Below are positions 12,100 through 25,000 of a DNA stretch of 64,000 nt, piece by piece. The stretch spans positions 30,637,001 to 30,701,000 of the forward strand of contig JAAALK010000081.1 of NCBI GenBank assembly GCA_019279435.1, in the 5' to 3' direction. This stretch comes from Zizania palustris (Eukaryota > Streptophyta > Magnoliopsida > Poales > Poaceae). Made by a program: the position numbers and the translations under genes. A model generated the notes under the pieces. It did no database searches, was not told where the DNA came from, and worked only from the letters and a program-made list of their open reading frames with translations. Position 1 is the first letter of the stretch, and the number at the start of each line of letters is the position of its first letter.

Positions 12100-14825
12100 T
12101 GATCCTCCTCCCAAAATATAACACTTTAAAAGTTTATAATTTCCTAAATATAGCGATTTATTTCTTGTAAAAGATATATCCATACTTACAATCCTACTGC
12201 CTTAAGAAGGATATTATAGACTTTATGCATTTGTTTAATATATGTGTGTAAGGCTTATCACTATATTTTAGAACAGATCGAGGGAGTAATATATATTTAG
12301 TATTATTTCAGAAGATTTCATTTTAGCTTTTGCCTGTCTTTTATTTGCAAATTAATAAGTTTTATTTCTAATTTTTATCTATCATTTTATAATATCAGTT
12401 TTTTATTAATATTTAGTTTTTTTCCAGGAGATTTCATTTTTACCTTCTGTCCGTCTTATATTTTTAAATTAATAGGTTTTATTTATAATATTTGTATCTA
12501 CCATTTTATGATACCCATTTTTTTATTAATAACATTAAATTTATTATTTTATTGTTACTACTAATTTAATTATCAACTTTATTTTTAAAATAAAATTCTA
12601 ATGGAGTTAGTAGCAAGTGCACGAGGTGGTGACAAGGTGAGACCTGAAAATAATAATTAAGGTGCGAATGTGTCAATCGTCCAACGCGGGCATCGTTGGC
12701 AACTGAAAAAAAATACTAGTATATTTTAAATTTTACTGTTTATGAATATTATATACAGTAGTATACATACTTCCTAAGTTAAAAAATTTATAGTTGAAGT
12801 CTGGAGCATCTACACTGCACTCATATAAATTAAGGGCATATACAACGCTCCGTTTCATGCCGTCTGCAACATGCAAATTTTGCAAAAACAACCTCAGCTC
12901 ACAGTAGTAAAGGAAGAAAAAGAGTGAGGCCTTCCTTTCATCGGGCGACGGCAACGGCGTGTGCTCCCATTCAAAAAAAAAAATGAACACCCCAGGCTCA
13001 CATTTAAAAATTGCACAAATTAACTAGAAACATTAAATATTTTATAGACAACTAAATAGATAGTTCTTGTCTATGGGTTATATTTATTGTCTATTTTGTA
13101 AATTTCAAAAATTTGTATACAACATTCAGTTGTACGTGTCCTAAGCATGATAAAGTTGTTTGAATTGTTTTTTTGTGCACGTACGTACAAGCTAAGGACG
13201 ATAATATATATCCATATATCTATATATATATATATACTGTAAGTTAATTAATTGAAAAAGTTAATTAATTAGCTGCAAAAAACAATGCGGGGCACGTGAT
13301 GTGAAGAATAATTTACAGCTGATTAGACATCACATGATGATCATGTGCACACAGTGCAATTAATATTAGTGCTGATGATCCATCGATGTATATATTAATA
13401 TATACGTACGAGCCATCGATCTGGTGAGCCTGCTAAAGTTAACCCGATTGTAATTTAGTAAGGAGTACTTCTTAATTAGGTCCTAAAATATTTAGGGTTT
13501 ACAATTTGACCAATTAAAAATTCATATTTATCTATAAAATATCCATATTATTCTTGGGGTGGGTTTATTATTCATTAATTAGTACACCTTCTCGAGTGCT
13601 CTTGAATCTATAGTTAACTACTACTACCTCGATAAAAGTATTATAATATTTAATTTTTTCACATCTCTTTAATATATTTGCAATTGTCTTCCATTGTTAA
13701 ATGAGTTTTTATTTAGCTTAAGGATAGAATTAAGGTAATTAAGCTGACGATCATATGCAAGCTAAAAAGGATTTTCTGAATTTTAAATATTTTACTTTTT
13801 TAAACAAAAATTCTCTAACTTCGATGAGCTTTTAAAAAATATATTAACATATGCATTAATTAATATCAAATAAATATATTGGTAGTCTACATTTTATGAT
13901 GGATATGATTTAACTGGACTGATTTTATAGTATAGTTGTTAGTATATTTTTTATAATATATTATATTCTACTTTCCTTTCAAGAGATAGCATCTGTTCTC
14001 TAATCTAATTGATTAACTACTTTATTGCTTTTCTAAAAGCAAATGGAATAGAGATGATCAATGCGTCGCTAGAATTATCTTGAAAAAGACGTAGAAACTA
14101 ATAAACTTTTTAATACCTAAAAATTATATTGCTTTTGATTATATTCGTACATCTACACATTTTACACGTATGCATGTATGATGTGTTGGTTCATGTGGGG
14201 GCACTATACAAATAAAGTGGTTAATAAATTATCTAATACATATGATTATCCGTCTTAATGAGAATTATTATTAGCTGCAAGCTAGCCTTTGTGTATGTAG
14301 AACAGTGTGATATTTCTCTATAGAAAAAGGTTCATTACATTTCTTCACTCGATTGTTCAGTTGGTTTAGCGTTCACATCCTCAATTACAAAACTAGATAG
14401 AATAGAATGTATCCTTCAACGCTTCTAAAACAAGATAGAATTAATAATTAATCCCTTTGACGTACGTACGTACCCATCATATATTTGACAGTGGTTTGAT
14501 TTGAGAAAGAGACGGCCTTACATATATATATATATACCCTTCGCCAAATATGCCATGTACGATCCAATAATGCATATGTTCTCTCTTCTTTTATCTATGA
14601 TAAGAGTAGGGTACGGTACGTCTTACTATTTTTTACTCGACCGAAATCACTGTCAAATAATACGATCGAGGAACAAAATTATATCTCGCTTTCAGAGTTG
14701 AGAGCATAAATTTTCAAGGGACCAATACGGCTAGAGTTATGGTTAATTAGTTAGGGTTTAAAGTTACCTCGATCTCTGTATAAATTTCAGTGGTCACTCG
14801 TACAAATACGGCTAAAAAACCGCTT
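12100..14825. other. AT-rich intergenic spacer
   Basis: The first part (to about 12560) aligns with 2640-3240 upstream of patatin copy 1. Internal repeats of GATTTCATTTT plus TGTC(T)GTCTT occur near 12310 and 12430, suggesting a local duplication. From 12560 onward the sequence is AT-rich, with a TA microsatellite at about 13200-13240, and no gene is supported. Confidence 0.55.
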
Positions 14826-14829
14826 AGCT

Positions 14830-15093
14830 AGTACTCCCTCATTCCAAAAATTTACGTTTTTAATTTTCTCTAAAAATCTTGAACTTACTTGTAGTTTACC
14901 TAGACTTAAGCATTAAATTAGCTTCATTTATGATGCTAACAATGTGGTTTCATGTATATAGTACTGTAGTTGTACTATTTAATGAATTAGGATGAATATA
15001 TGAGAAATTTAATGTAATAGTGGTATTATTTTTTTTCCTTGGTCTTGATGCAAAAAGTAATAGGTCTAATATTTTTAGATAGAGGGAGTATTC
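14830..15093. mobile_element. Stowaway-like MITE
   Basis: Begins TACTCCCTCATTCC and ends AGAGGGAGTA, giving CTCCCTC/GAGGGAG terminal inverted repeats flanked by TA, the target preference of Stowaway elements. AT-rich interior, no coding potential. Confidence 0.65.
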
Positions 15094-15665
15094 TACACAA
15101 CGCAAAGGTATATGGAATAAGATATATTATATTTGAGCGTAGAAAAATTTTCAAACTCAAACCAAGTTATAAATATCATTTAAACTCAAAACATTTTTTC
15201 ACGCAAAAAATGACTCTTTTAAGTTTGCGAGTATTTTTCAAAAAACACTCGACAAATCCGAAAAAGATAAATTTTGCCCACCCAAACACGTCATCGCGAC
15301 GTCGGTTAGTACCCATCTTTCTAATCGGGTGTATTTTTTTCTGAGCAAATGATTTATTCGTCGAGTGTTTGCGGTTTATCGAGTATTCAAAATAATATAC
15401 CTAGCATAGTTTTTGTTACTCGACGAGTTTAGTTTCTGGGGTGTAGCGCTAATGCGACATCGATGACAACGTTGTAAGAAATCTTGAACAAATGATATTA
15501 ATTTACGATGACGACGACTGCAAGCCTGCACGAATATATTCACATACACACGGGGTATCAATTGATGGTCCACTCTCGACCTCGATCGTGCAGTGCTACC
15601 ACCTTCGATAAAACCGCCGTTACTACCGTCTAAAATTCAAACTTGTTTTAAAAACATGAAAAAAA
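15094..15665. repeat. CACTA-like scraps in spacer
   Basis: Contains ACACTCGACAAATCC near 15245 and TCGTCGAGTGTTTGC near 15358, the same degenerate GAGTGT motif family seen at 7750-7962 and 30895-31380. No intact terminus or gene is seen. Confidence 0.35.
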
Positions 15666-15669
15666 ATAC

Positions 15670-16380
15670 TATCAAATAAGCCTCGTGATGCACGATAGAT
15701 CTTGTCGATGCATGCATGCTTCTCAACGTGACAATTACTGATGCATGGACAGCTATAATATATAATCGGTGATTTCTATTTTCTAGTCCATGGAAATGGA
15801 GAAGAAGAAAACATGTATATATATATGGCGTTATTGGCTACACAAATGAGACACCGATATAATGCCAAATTTAAGTGCAGACCAAGAAGAGAATGCAAGC
15901 GTTGCACGGTACTCTCTTCTTCGGTATGTATAGAAAAACAAGTAGTTTTAAGGTTTGTATCGAGAGTTGCTTAAAACAAGTCGTTTTGTATTTTCTTCTC
16001 GTGTTATGTGTTATCTTTGCTACCACAATGTATTTAATATGGAAAAATAAAGAAAATACACGCTAATTAATAACTCTTTGGTATCTGAAATTATGTCCAA
16101 AACGATTTGTTTTTCTATACCGGATGGAGTATGAATCAAGAAGACTCGTGCTGATTTAATAATTAGAGCATGCATACTGTGTGACAAAATAATAAGCATC
16201 TTGACAGGATGGCACGTAATTAAGATTGACACGAGAAAGAAAGTAGGAATCTATTGATAATTCTTCAGTCTAACCTTATTAACAACTCCAATTCCACTTT
16301 GATTTGGATTCATGCACAAAAATAAATAATCAATTGAAATGGTTTTGTTAGCTCTTATTTATTCTAGTTGTGCTTATTTG
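15670..16380. repeat. Triplicated flank segment, copy 3
   Basis: Third copy of the segment at 6460-7110 and 9060-9890: the CTCGTGATGCACGATAGATC block near 15684, the block near 15775-15800 with CTAGTCCATGGAAATGGAGA, and AATCAATTGAAATGGTTTTG near 16328. Non-coding. Confidence 0.75.
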
Positions 16381-16737
16381 TATAATTAAATAGTTGATTA
16401 TATTATATGGATTTATTATAAGTATGTTATCTAAATATTCTGTAAAAAGTTTATACAAATTGCATCGCTGTAAATTACAATTTGTGCTCGTAGTAGCGAG
16501 GCTGATGCTTGCAGTGTTATACAATTATACTATGAAGAGGATCCAAATTTGTCATGGTTAAGACATTGGCTTAGTAATATCTTTATGATGTCTAGGCACC
16601 GACGCGACGAACCACCTTTTAATTAACATTTATCAACGTACGAACCATGTGACTTTCGTATATAATAATAATCAATCAGTTTCATATCGGTGACTGTCGA
16701 TTGCTGCGTCTCATTCAATGATTCAGTGTGTTTGTGT

Positions 16738-17150
16738 TTGTTAGCTGTGCCTGATAATCATCATTTTGTCAACTTCAGTTGCTTAATTCGTACATGTGAT
16801 GGAATATTAATAACTTGAGCAAAATTGATTCTCTCGAATTGTTGAGTAGATGATAAGCATGCATGCAGGCAGCTAGGTCGTCTTCGTCGTGGCCAGTCGA
16901 GCAGCAATTTGCACGCTCGATCATGTTAGCTTCTGAATTCTGCTGGTCGTGCTCCTCCGGTCGTCGTACGTCGTGGCCTGGAGCTGGGTGCATCAGTGCA
17001 TGCACTCACGACCTCGGCTGTGTACGTCCTTGGTAGCACGAACAATTTGGAGTCGACGATAGATTTCTTTCAAAACTATATATTCACATTCTCTTGTCAG
17101 TATCATCGATCAAGAAAAATGAATTGATCCTAAAGAAACAAGGTTCAAAT
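16738..17150. repeat. Segmental duplication end, copy B
   Basis: Uninterrupted counterpart of 7576-7691 plus 8056-8345. It abuts the 3' end of the seryl-tRNA synthetase gene (stop near 17193) and probably includes part of its 3' UTR or downstream flank. An inverted, partly duplicated copy lies at 31655-32128. Confidence 0.75.
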
Positions 17151-17192
17151 CAAACTTGTGATGAGTGATGACTGGTGAGTGGTGACTGACCT

Positions 17193-20100
17193 TCACTGTG
17201 ATGACTTGGTTTTGGGGGAGAGCATTTCAAGTCCACCCATGAAAGGCCTTAGCGGCTCAGGGATCACCACCGACCCATCCTCCTGCTGAAAATTCTCCAG
17301 GATGCATATCATCAGGCGAGGAACAGCCACTGCGGTGGCGTTGAGCGTGTGGTCGAACTGCGTCGGGCCTGAGCTGCCTTTCCCTTTCTTGGTGTGAGTT
17401 GGTGGATGATCTGCAGGTGGTGGACGGAATCTGATGCCCAGCCGTCTGCTCTGATAGTCCGTGCAGTTTGACGCGCTAGAGATCTGTTCGTTTCGATCAG
17501 GAAACATCAGTATATATGGACTATGGTTGCTCGAATCAGATAGAAGTTCAAGAGAGGGGGCTTCAAATGATTGTTTCTTACCTCGCCGTACCTATCTAGG
17601 CCTGGCATCCATGCCTCGATGTCAAACTTTCTGTAGGCCGGTGCTCCCAGATCACCTGTTGCCATATCCAAAGTTCTGCAAGGGAGGAGAATGTTGGTGA
17701 TGGACTATTGGCTTATTGCCACTGCATTTATTATGAGATGGAAATTAAGAAGATCAGGACATACTTGAAATGAAGTCCAAGTGATGCATATAGATCCTCT
17801 TCGATAGTAATAAGTTCTTCATGGCATTTGTCGCTCTCCTCAGGCCGGCAAAATACAAACATTTCAACCTTGCTAAACTGATGTACACGATAGAGGCCCC
17901 TATCCAGGATATAGCGACCAAAACTTAGCAAAAATTCGTACAAGAATTGCAACCTATATCCTTGATGATTTGAATAACCAAAGAACAAATCTTGATTCAT
18001 CAATCTGAACTGACTACGATGAAACTTCATGAATCAGTGGGGACAACAATTCTCAACACATAATCATTAGCAGAAGAAGAGAGCATACATACCTAGTGGC
18101 AGCACCTGCAGCACCAGCTTCTGTGCGAAAACAGTGTGAATAGGCTACATATTTTCGAGGTAAATCAGAATCGGGGAGTATAGAGTCCATATGGATCCCT
18201 CCAACAGGAATTTCTGCCGTGCCTATGAGGCACTGGTCACTGTTATCAATTGAATAAACCTACAGAAGCATAATAGAATGAATTAACTATGAAATAAATG
18301 CCTACTTTTACATAATGAAAGATTGATTTTATAGTACATTAGGAAAGAAGTACAACTGTAGCATGACATATCATACAACATGAAAACATATACTGGAGAA
18401 AATAAATTTCTTTTACTTGAAATTATGAGCATAAGATCATCCTAACACAAGCAGTTATAATTTCTAAAAGTTCCTGGCATCTAATATCCAGGTAGTAATG
18501 CTTACTGTGTAGTGCGTACAAGAATCTTGTATGCTATTCTTGAACAATACCTTTTCTATTACGATTGGATTGAACCAGAATGAGCACGGTGCTAATATGA
18601 GATGATGCAAAAAGGGTAATTTTTAACTTATTTTCCTAAATAGAGTATGGCAATCAAATTGAAAACCAAAAGAAAGCATCCATATATAAAATAATAAAAT
18701 GGATCTTAGAAATGGGCTAGAAGGTGCAAACATTGTTGAATTGAACAGCAAACTGATACAGTGGTACCAAACTTTAAAATGAAATAGCATACCTGAGTAT
18801 TTTGGGCCCTTGGCTGGAAGCCACATTTCTCAACAACAGATGACCTTACAATCTCTGGAGTTATTAGTGGTGTGAAACCCTTCTTTGAGACCTCTGTAAT
18901 GGCCCAATTAACAAGGGCCATCTCCAACAAAACAGCTTCGTTCTTTAAGTAGTAGAACTTTGAGCCACTTACCTGCAAATGACAGTATAAACCTTAGTAA
19001 AAAGAGCAAGTGAAAAAAATACAAAAAAAACTCATATAAGATCAAAAAAGGTAAGGAACATCAACTAGACAATTTTCAGTAAGCACTAAGGTAATCACTT
19101 TTTTAGATCAAGATTAACCGTGTTATTGAATAACTTAATACAATGTACTGTTTAACATCAATATGCGGCAGCTATACCTCAGCAGCTGCATCAAAATCAA
19201 ACAATTCAAGCTCTTTTCCCAGCTGAAGGTGATCTCTGATGGTGAAATTGAAGTTCCTCTGACTGCCCACCTGCATTATTCAAGTAAAGGAAACTAGCAA
19301 CTGGACAAAGTGAAAAGACAGTGGAAGATACATGGAAATCCTGCTACCTCTTTCCTGACAACAGAGCTTTCCTCATCCCCTACAGGAACAGCTGGATGTG
19401 TGGTATTAGGAATACTTTGTGCTTCTAGTTGAAGCTTGTCAGTCAGCTGAACAAGATCCTCTTCTAGAGCTATAAGCCCTTCTTTCAGGTTCTTGCCTAT
19501 GGCAATGCAAAATTATAAAAACTTACTATGCTGGTATCCCTGTTCGATTTTTTATTTAGAAAAAAAATATAGTCATAAGCATTCTACCTTCCTCAACAAG
19601 GGCTTGCCGAACAGATGGTTCTAGTTTCCCTTTCATCTTGTTAGCAACTGCATTTCTTTCAGCTCGGAGCCGTTCAACCTCCTGCCATCTGTCACAATTA
19701 GGAATTGTGGCCATGCTTTTGTTACCACCAAATTTCAGTCCAGAACTAAATAACCAACTATGTTCAGTTATTGCATCAATAGGCACATGAGCAGATAAGC
19801 GTGTCTTCAGCAGAATGACAAGATATGTAGATCAGAACAGTTGAATTGTTTAAATCGTATTATCATATTTCCACCACAATTTAAAGTGTGTGTTTTTGAA
19901 GCAGAACATATTACTATTAGGAGATCACAAACAGAGTACATGGGTTAGGTCTACAAAGGAGATCAAGCCAGGACCAAGAATAATCTTGGTTGGAAAGGGC
20001 ATGATGTGAAATGTGATGACAAGCATACTGAGTAACTGTGACAGGAAGCTGTCTTCGAGCTTCATCAGCAAAGAGTGTGCACTATACTGCAATTGAATTG

Positions 20101-21021
20101 GTACTTCTTGATATCTACGTGAATGTATATTGATACTAAAGCAGTAAAGCAGCCAGAGTGTGTGACCACAAATTAAAGTGTGTTTAAGTCCTTGAGATCA
20201 CAACATGAATAGTTGAGTACAATAGTGTCAATTCTTGATCCTACATAAACAAGCAGTCAACAACCAAGACTACTGGCCACAAAAAGATATCCATAACTGT
20301 TTTTATATTTTGAATTCTACTCCTAAGATTTTCTGCCCAAAACTACAAGTATACTAGGCACAACTCAGAACTCACTAATATTCACAGCTATAAGTGCTGG
20401 TTCACATAGGATGGTTGAAAACATCAGTTCATGTATAATTTGAATTCAGATGAAAGTTGCAAACGTTTTCGAGCTATCATCTACAACAGGTTTGAAGTGT
20501 AGCAAACCAAGGACTAAACCGTATAAATTTGACAACCAAATCAACTGCAGACAGTCATCGCCGGCACATCATCAGAAAACTAGAAACAACAGCAGCAACG
20601 ACAAGTCCCTGACCTTCTGCAGCGCGAGGTGCTCGTCATAGAGCTGGAGGACGAGGTCGAGGTTGGCGGTGGAGTTGCGGTCACGGATGTTGGCAGCGAC
20701 GGTGTCCGTGTTTTCCCGTATCCACTTGAAATCTATCGCCGCCTTCCACTGCGGCTTCGCGGCACCACCTGCGACCACACCACGCCGCTCAGAATCTCAG
20801 ATGGCTCGCAGTCCACCTCGAGGTATACGATACAGGGGGCACCCCCTTGAGTTGAAGTTTCAAGCTTTATTACCTTTGGTGTCAGGCTCGACGGCGGCGG
20901 TGGCGGAGGCGGAGGAGAGAAGGCGGAGATGGGGCCGGCGGAGGAGGGAGAGGCTTAGGTTCCGGAGCGGCGAGAGGGAGGGGGAGGAGGAGGAGGAGAG
21001 GAACCGGCCGCAGGTCAACAT
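17193..21021 (-). CDS. Serine--tRNA ligase, organellar
   Basis: Class II aminoacyl-tRNA synthetase charging tRNA-Ser, 501 residues. Ten exons on the minus strand: 21021-20874, 20768-20614, 19681-19588, 19496-19348, 19270-19178, 18972-18793, 18259-18093, 17899-17765, 17675-17582 and 17483-17193. The start MLTCGRFLSSSSSPS opens a Ser/Leu/Arg-rich, acid-free leader of about 45 residues, typical of a plastid or mitochondrial transit peptide. An N-terminal coiled-coil arm for tRNA binding follows (exons 2-4, containing EVERLRAERNAVANKMKGKL). The class II core shows motif 1 (GFTPLITPEIV), the serine-binding TAE loop (LIGTAEIPVGG), motif 2 (CFRTEAGAAG, then GLYRVHQFSKVEMF) and motif 3 (NATAVAVPRLMICILENFQ). 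All catalytic motifs look intact. It resembles the dual-targeted plant enzyme known as OVA7 in Arabidopsis. A kinase/14-3-3-derived scrap lies just upstream at 21143-21575. Confidence 0.95.
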
Positions 21022-21142
21022 CTCGCCGGAGAGAGAGAGGTGGTGGTGGTGGGAGATGGCCTCGCCGGCGGGCGGCGGATAGGAGGGATAAGAGGGGGAT
21101 TGCTCTTTGCCCCAAAGTTGACGAATTTGCCCCAAACTTGTT

Positions 21143-21385
21143 CGTCTTTGTAAAATCAACTGAAAATCCATTCGCAATACCTTCTAGATATCGAAATGAC
21201 AGATCAGTTGCTGTCATGCTTGAACGATTTAGCTTCTTCTCCTTGCTTTTATATATTTGCCAGGTTCACTCCACTCTGAATTCACAGGAAATTTTTCAGT
21301 TTTATGTAGTAACTTGCCCTCCATGCAAATGCAATCGATTTATGCCTCCTAGCTACCTGGTCTGGTTCCAACATCATGGTGTAAA
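21143..21385 (-). pseudogene. Receptor-like kinase 5' fragment
   Basis: On the minus strand this aligns closely with 51560-52345, the upstream region and first exon of the kinase-jacalin gene. It keeps the relic start ATGGAGGGCAAGTT (near 21321) and the coding start MTATDLSFRYLEGIANGFS (21217-21161), matching MTATNLSFIYLDNITNGFS of the intact gene. The match ends before the glycine-rich loop, so no kinase can be made. It lacks the roughly 545-bp insertion present at 51598-52143. It lies about 120 bp upstream of the seryl-tRNA synthetase ATG on the same strand and could contribute 5' UTR or promoter sequence. Confidence 0.8.
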
Positions 21386-21409
21386 GAAAATACTAGCAGA
21401 GAATGGGGA

Positions 21410-21575
21410 AGCTGAGTCATTCATCCACTGAAACATGGATTCATTCATCTTAACACAAGAGCCGTTTTTATTTCGTCGTAATTAAAGAGAACGCAGTTCA
21501 TCTTCACCAACCCCTTTGTTTACAAAGATGCTTAAGAAGCGTAAAAAAAGGGCACTCAAACCAAATTATCATGCT
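21410..21575 (-). repeat. Inverted copy of the 14-3-3 gene 3' flank
   Basis: Reverse complement of 45681-45842. Shared text includes TTGGTTTGAGTGCCC, TTTACAAAGATGCTTAAGAA, ATTAAAGAGAACGCAGTTCA and CACTGAAACATG. It joins directly to the kinase 5' fragment at 21143-21385, whereas in the main locus the matching pieces lie about 5.7 kb apart. Confidence 0.85.
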
Positions 21576-22058
21576 TGTTTCAGCTCATAAAAAACTAAAT
21601 TTTATAATTCAAAGTTGAAACAAACAAGACCATATATGTCAATATGACATGTTTGGTTGCCATTCACGTTTTGCTAAGCCCAAGTTGAGACTTGCCACGT
21701 TAATGGTTGTTTGGCCGCTGAAGTTAGACTAGCCCCACCTCAAAAATTATACTACCAAAATTTTCTGGAACAAAATTTTAACAAGCCACAACTGTCGTAA
21801 AAGTCTTCAGTCAAAGCTTGGCAAATTGTGATCCAATATTTAAAATAAAATTTTAACTACAAAATTATATTTTGAGATGAAGGCACATATTTGAAATTTT
21901 TTTGAGACGAGTAAAGTAAAAGCTTTACTCTTACATGGAAAAGTATAAAAGCGGTAACAAGTCAAACCGCAGCAAAACGCAAACTAGCAACGTCTTTTGT
22001 GGGCCGTCAACCGTCATCTCCCATCCCTACTTCCACCGCCGTTCTACACTCTCCGGCG
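21576..22058. other. Spacer and promoter region of the SEC12-like gene
   Basis: AT-rich spacer followed by the 5' UTR of the SEC12-like gene. AGTAAAAGCTTTACTCTTAC near 21912-21932 is a short palindrome, possibly a MITE end. No gene of its own is seen. Confidence 0.4.
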
Positions 22059-25000
22059 ATGGCGCGCCGCGGCGGCGGGCAGACGTACGGATTCCCCATC
22101 TACTGCGCGTCGTGGTTGCCCCTCGCCCACATCCTCAAGCCCTCCGAGGACGGCGCGGCCGCCGCCGATGCGGATCCGCCCCCCATGGCGGCGCTCGGGG
22201 GCGGTGGCGGAGAGGGAAGGAGCGGCGTGCCCAACGCGCTCGTAGTCGCGGAGCTCGACCATGCTGACGAGGCGCTCTCCCCCGACCCGGTGAGTTCGCG
22301 ATCCGTGCCCTTCCTTCCGTTGTGATCCCTCAGATTCCAGGCGGATCTCGCGCGAGGATGACTTGCTGGTTTGACGTTGCTGTTGGTGGTGGTGGGGTGC
22401 AGGTGTTGAGACTGGGAACGGAGGAGCAGGTGCCGTACAGGATGGCCGTCCACCCACGCGGCGACGGAGTCCTCTGCGCCTTCCCCAATGGCTGCAGGTA
22501 CTCTCCTCTCGAATCAATTTTGCGTCCAGCGTACAAGTACCTACCTGTGTTTCTGCTGCTGCCGTTGCCAGCTGATGGTATTGGTTGGTTGTGAATTCTG
22601 ATTAGCTCAAATGTTCAAACTGTGATGATTTTAGACACATGATATTCCCTAGAACCAGAGTAGAACACTGCATTTTGGGATTGAACCATGATGTCAGTCA
22701 AGCACGGACACCACATTAGTGCAGGAGATCATCTGCCATGCCACCTCTTCTATGTGGTTAAGGGTTTTGGGAGGGAAGAATAGGAAAACAAAATGGAGAG
22801 GGAGAGATAAATGTACTTACGGGTCACCTATCTTTTGCACGATGTTGCGTCGGTGCCATTGTAGCAGCAGACATGGCACAAAACCACCTTGTTTTGGACT
22901 CAAGGGTAATCTATCCCATGTGGAAAGTTGAGGGGCCATTTCTATCCGGTTTAAGATTTGAGGGGTGAAAACATAACTTTGGGAAGAACTGAGGGTATAA
23001 AGTACACCTTTTCCACTGTTAGATTTAGTCATGTAATTATAAACACTAACTTGGGTATGTATGGTCTGAGGCTCGTGGAAACACTAACTTCAATATTATC
23101 GACAACTGCTGGGCACTTTTTTCCCCCTTAGTGTTCTACTGTTCTTTTCCTAATTACAGACCTGCTTTTGTAAGTAGTTATTGTCTGGTCATTGACTTGT
23201 TGAGTTGTTGGCCTTACCAGGAGGCATATTTTGGTCTTGTTTTTTGTTATTTGCTTACTGTATATGAATTTGCTGGATCATTGGTTAGTATTGGTTGCAA
23301 AATGTATCTTTTATGCTAGGATGGTAAGGTGACTTCTTTGTGTTGGTGGGGGGAACAAGGGCAAGCCCCATCATCAATTACCAATTTCCAGGGTGAATAA
23401 GTTACCAACATCCACCAAAAGCCCAGCTAAAACACCTGTAATACTTCAAGCAACTATCTGCTAGATGCTGAGTAAGGAAAGTAGAAAAGCAAAACATCCA
23501 TAGATGCACCTAGCCCAAAGAAAGTCCCACAAAAAAACTAACACTGTAAAAACCTAACTACTACATTCCATACTTCGATAGTAGTCATCATTCTCAGCAC
23601 CACATTCCGTAGTCTATTTGCTGCAGCCTCTAGTAGATCACCTAGATCCACTTTTACCTGCTAAAGAGCCTCTATTTCATGGGAAGTTCTCATATCACAT
23701 CCCTGACACACCCCATGGCCTTCAAACAAGGTTGGGCTCGTGTGGCCTATTTCAAAAAAAAAAGATCCCAAAAAGAAAGCCAATGACAAACTTGGAGAAT
23801 TAGTGTAAAAGGCTTAGAAAATCAGGTTTCGAAAGACAATTGCATTGTGACACTTCCAAAGTACCGAACAAATCACTGAACAACAAACAATCACTAACTT
23901 CTTTTGCTTAGCAAAAGAAGTTGATGGTTAACCACTGTCCGAACTCCAAACATTTCAGAGACATTGTGACTTGTGAGGCGGTTGATTAATATCAAAGGCA
24001 ACACATACCATCAGCTAAAGATAGGTGGGTGTCTCCTTTTTTAAGAGGGAAGGTTCAAAATTGGTTGAAAATTTTGCCTGGTTATTTTGTATTTGTGAAC
24101 TCTAATCATGCAGCAATCATATAGGTTGTTTCGATGGGAATCACCGGAAGGAGAGAATCCTCATAATCTAGCATTGAGAGCTGACCTGGAGGCACTAGCG
24201 GATCTGGGTGATGTTGGTCTACAGTTGTCTGTGTCGTTCAGTGGAGAAGGTTCAATACTTGCAACTGGTGGTGAGGTAAGTGAATATAACTTGCTTTCTG
24301 TTACAGATTAGTACTTTCTTTATGCATTAATTTATTTTGTTATATTCCCTTCCTCATCCAGCAGGAAACCCTATAGGGTACTCTAGTCTCTACTCTCTAG
24401 TTTGGAAGATGACCTATTTGTTGCCTTCTATTCATTTGCTAAGTTGCTTTCATTTCAGGTTTTACCGGTTGTTGCTTAGGTTTACAACTTTCTGAATCTG
24501 ACTGCCATGAATGTTAGAGTATCTTTAGTTGATCTGGTAACGCTAAATGCTTAGATGTTTAAACATGTATAAACCCATAATCATATGCTTCAGGGCTCCT
24601 TGCAGCAAACAATTTGGCTTGCAAATTATGTGATATGGTGTATATGAGCAGCAACTTTGTGTACATGATGATAAAATTCACATGACAACCTCACAGCGCA
24701 GTTAGTAGTATTGAGTAATGTATTTTATATTTATAGAATTATAGTGATACATATTATAGGTTTAATGTTACCTGGATGCTCATGTCCATTTTTTTTTTGC
24801 CAAATCAGACACTGGAGTCTGAGTAGAAATCCAACACAAATGTCAGATTGAGAGTAGTAACTTTGTAGAATTTGTGATGGCCAAAGGGCACTTCATGACT
24901 TATAATCAGCTTGTTAGCCTTCAACGATGTAATGCTAGTTTGTTTTGCAAGTCAACAAAATAGGAATGCATAAACAAATGGAGAAACCAAATAAATGTTT

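Noticed and set aside
12733..12990. 85-codon minus-strand ORF
   Set aside because: AT-rich spacer with a poly-A-derived Lys/Phe-rich start, no motif, no counterpart in copy A.
20663..21082. 139-codon plus-strand ORF over the first synthetase exons
   Set aside because: Antisense to well-supported exons 1 and 2; its Glu/Arg-rich text is the reverse of a transit peptide and GC-rich coding DNA.
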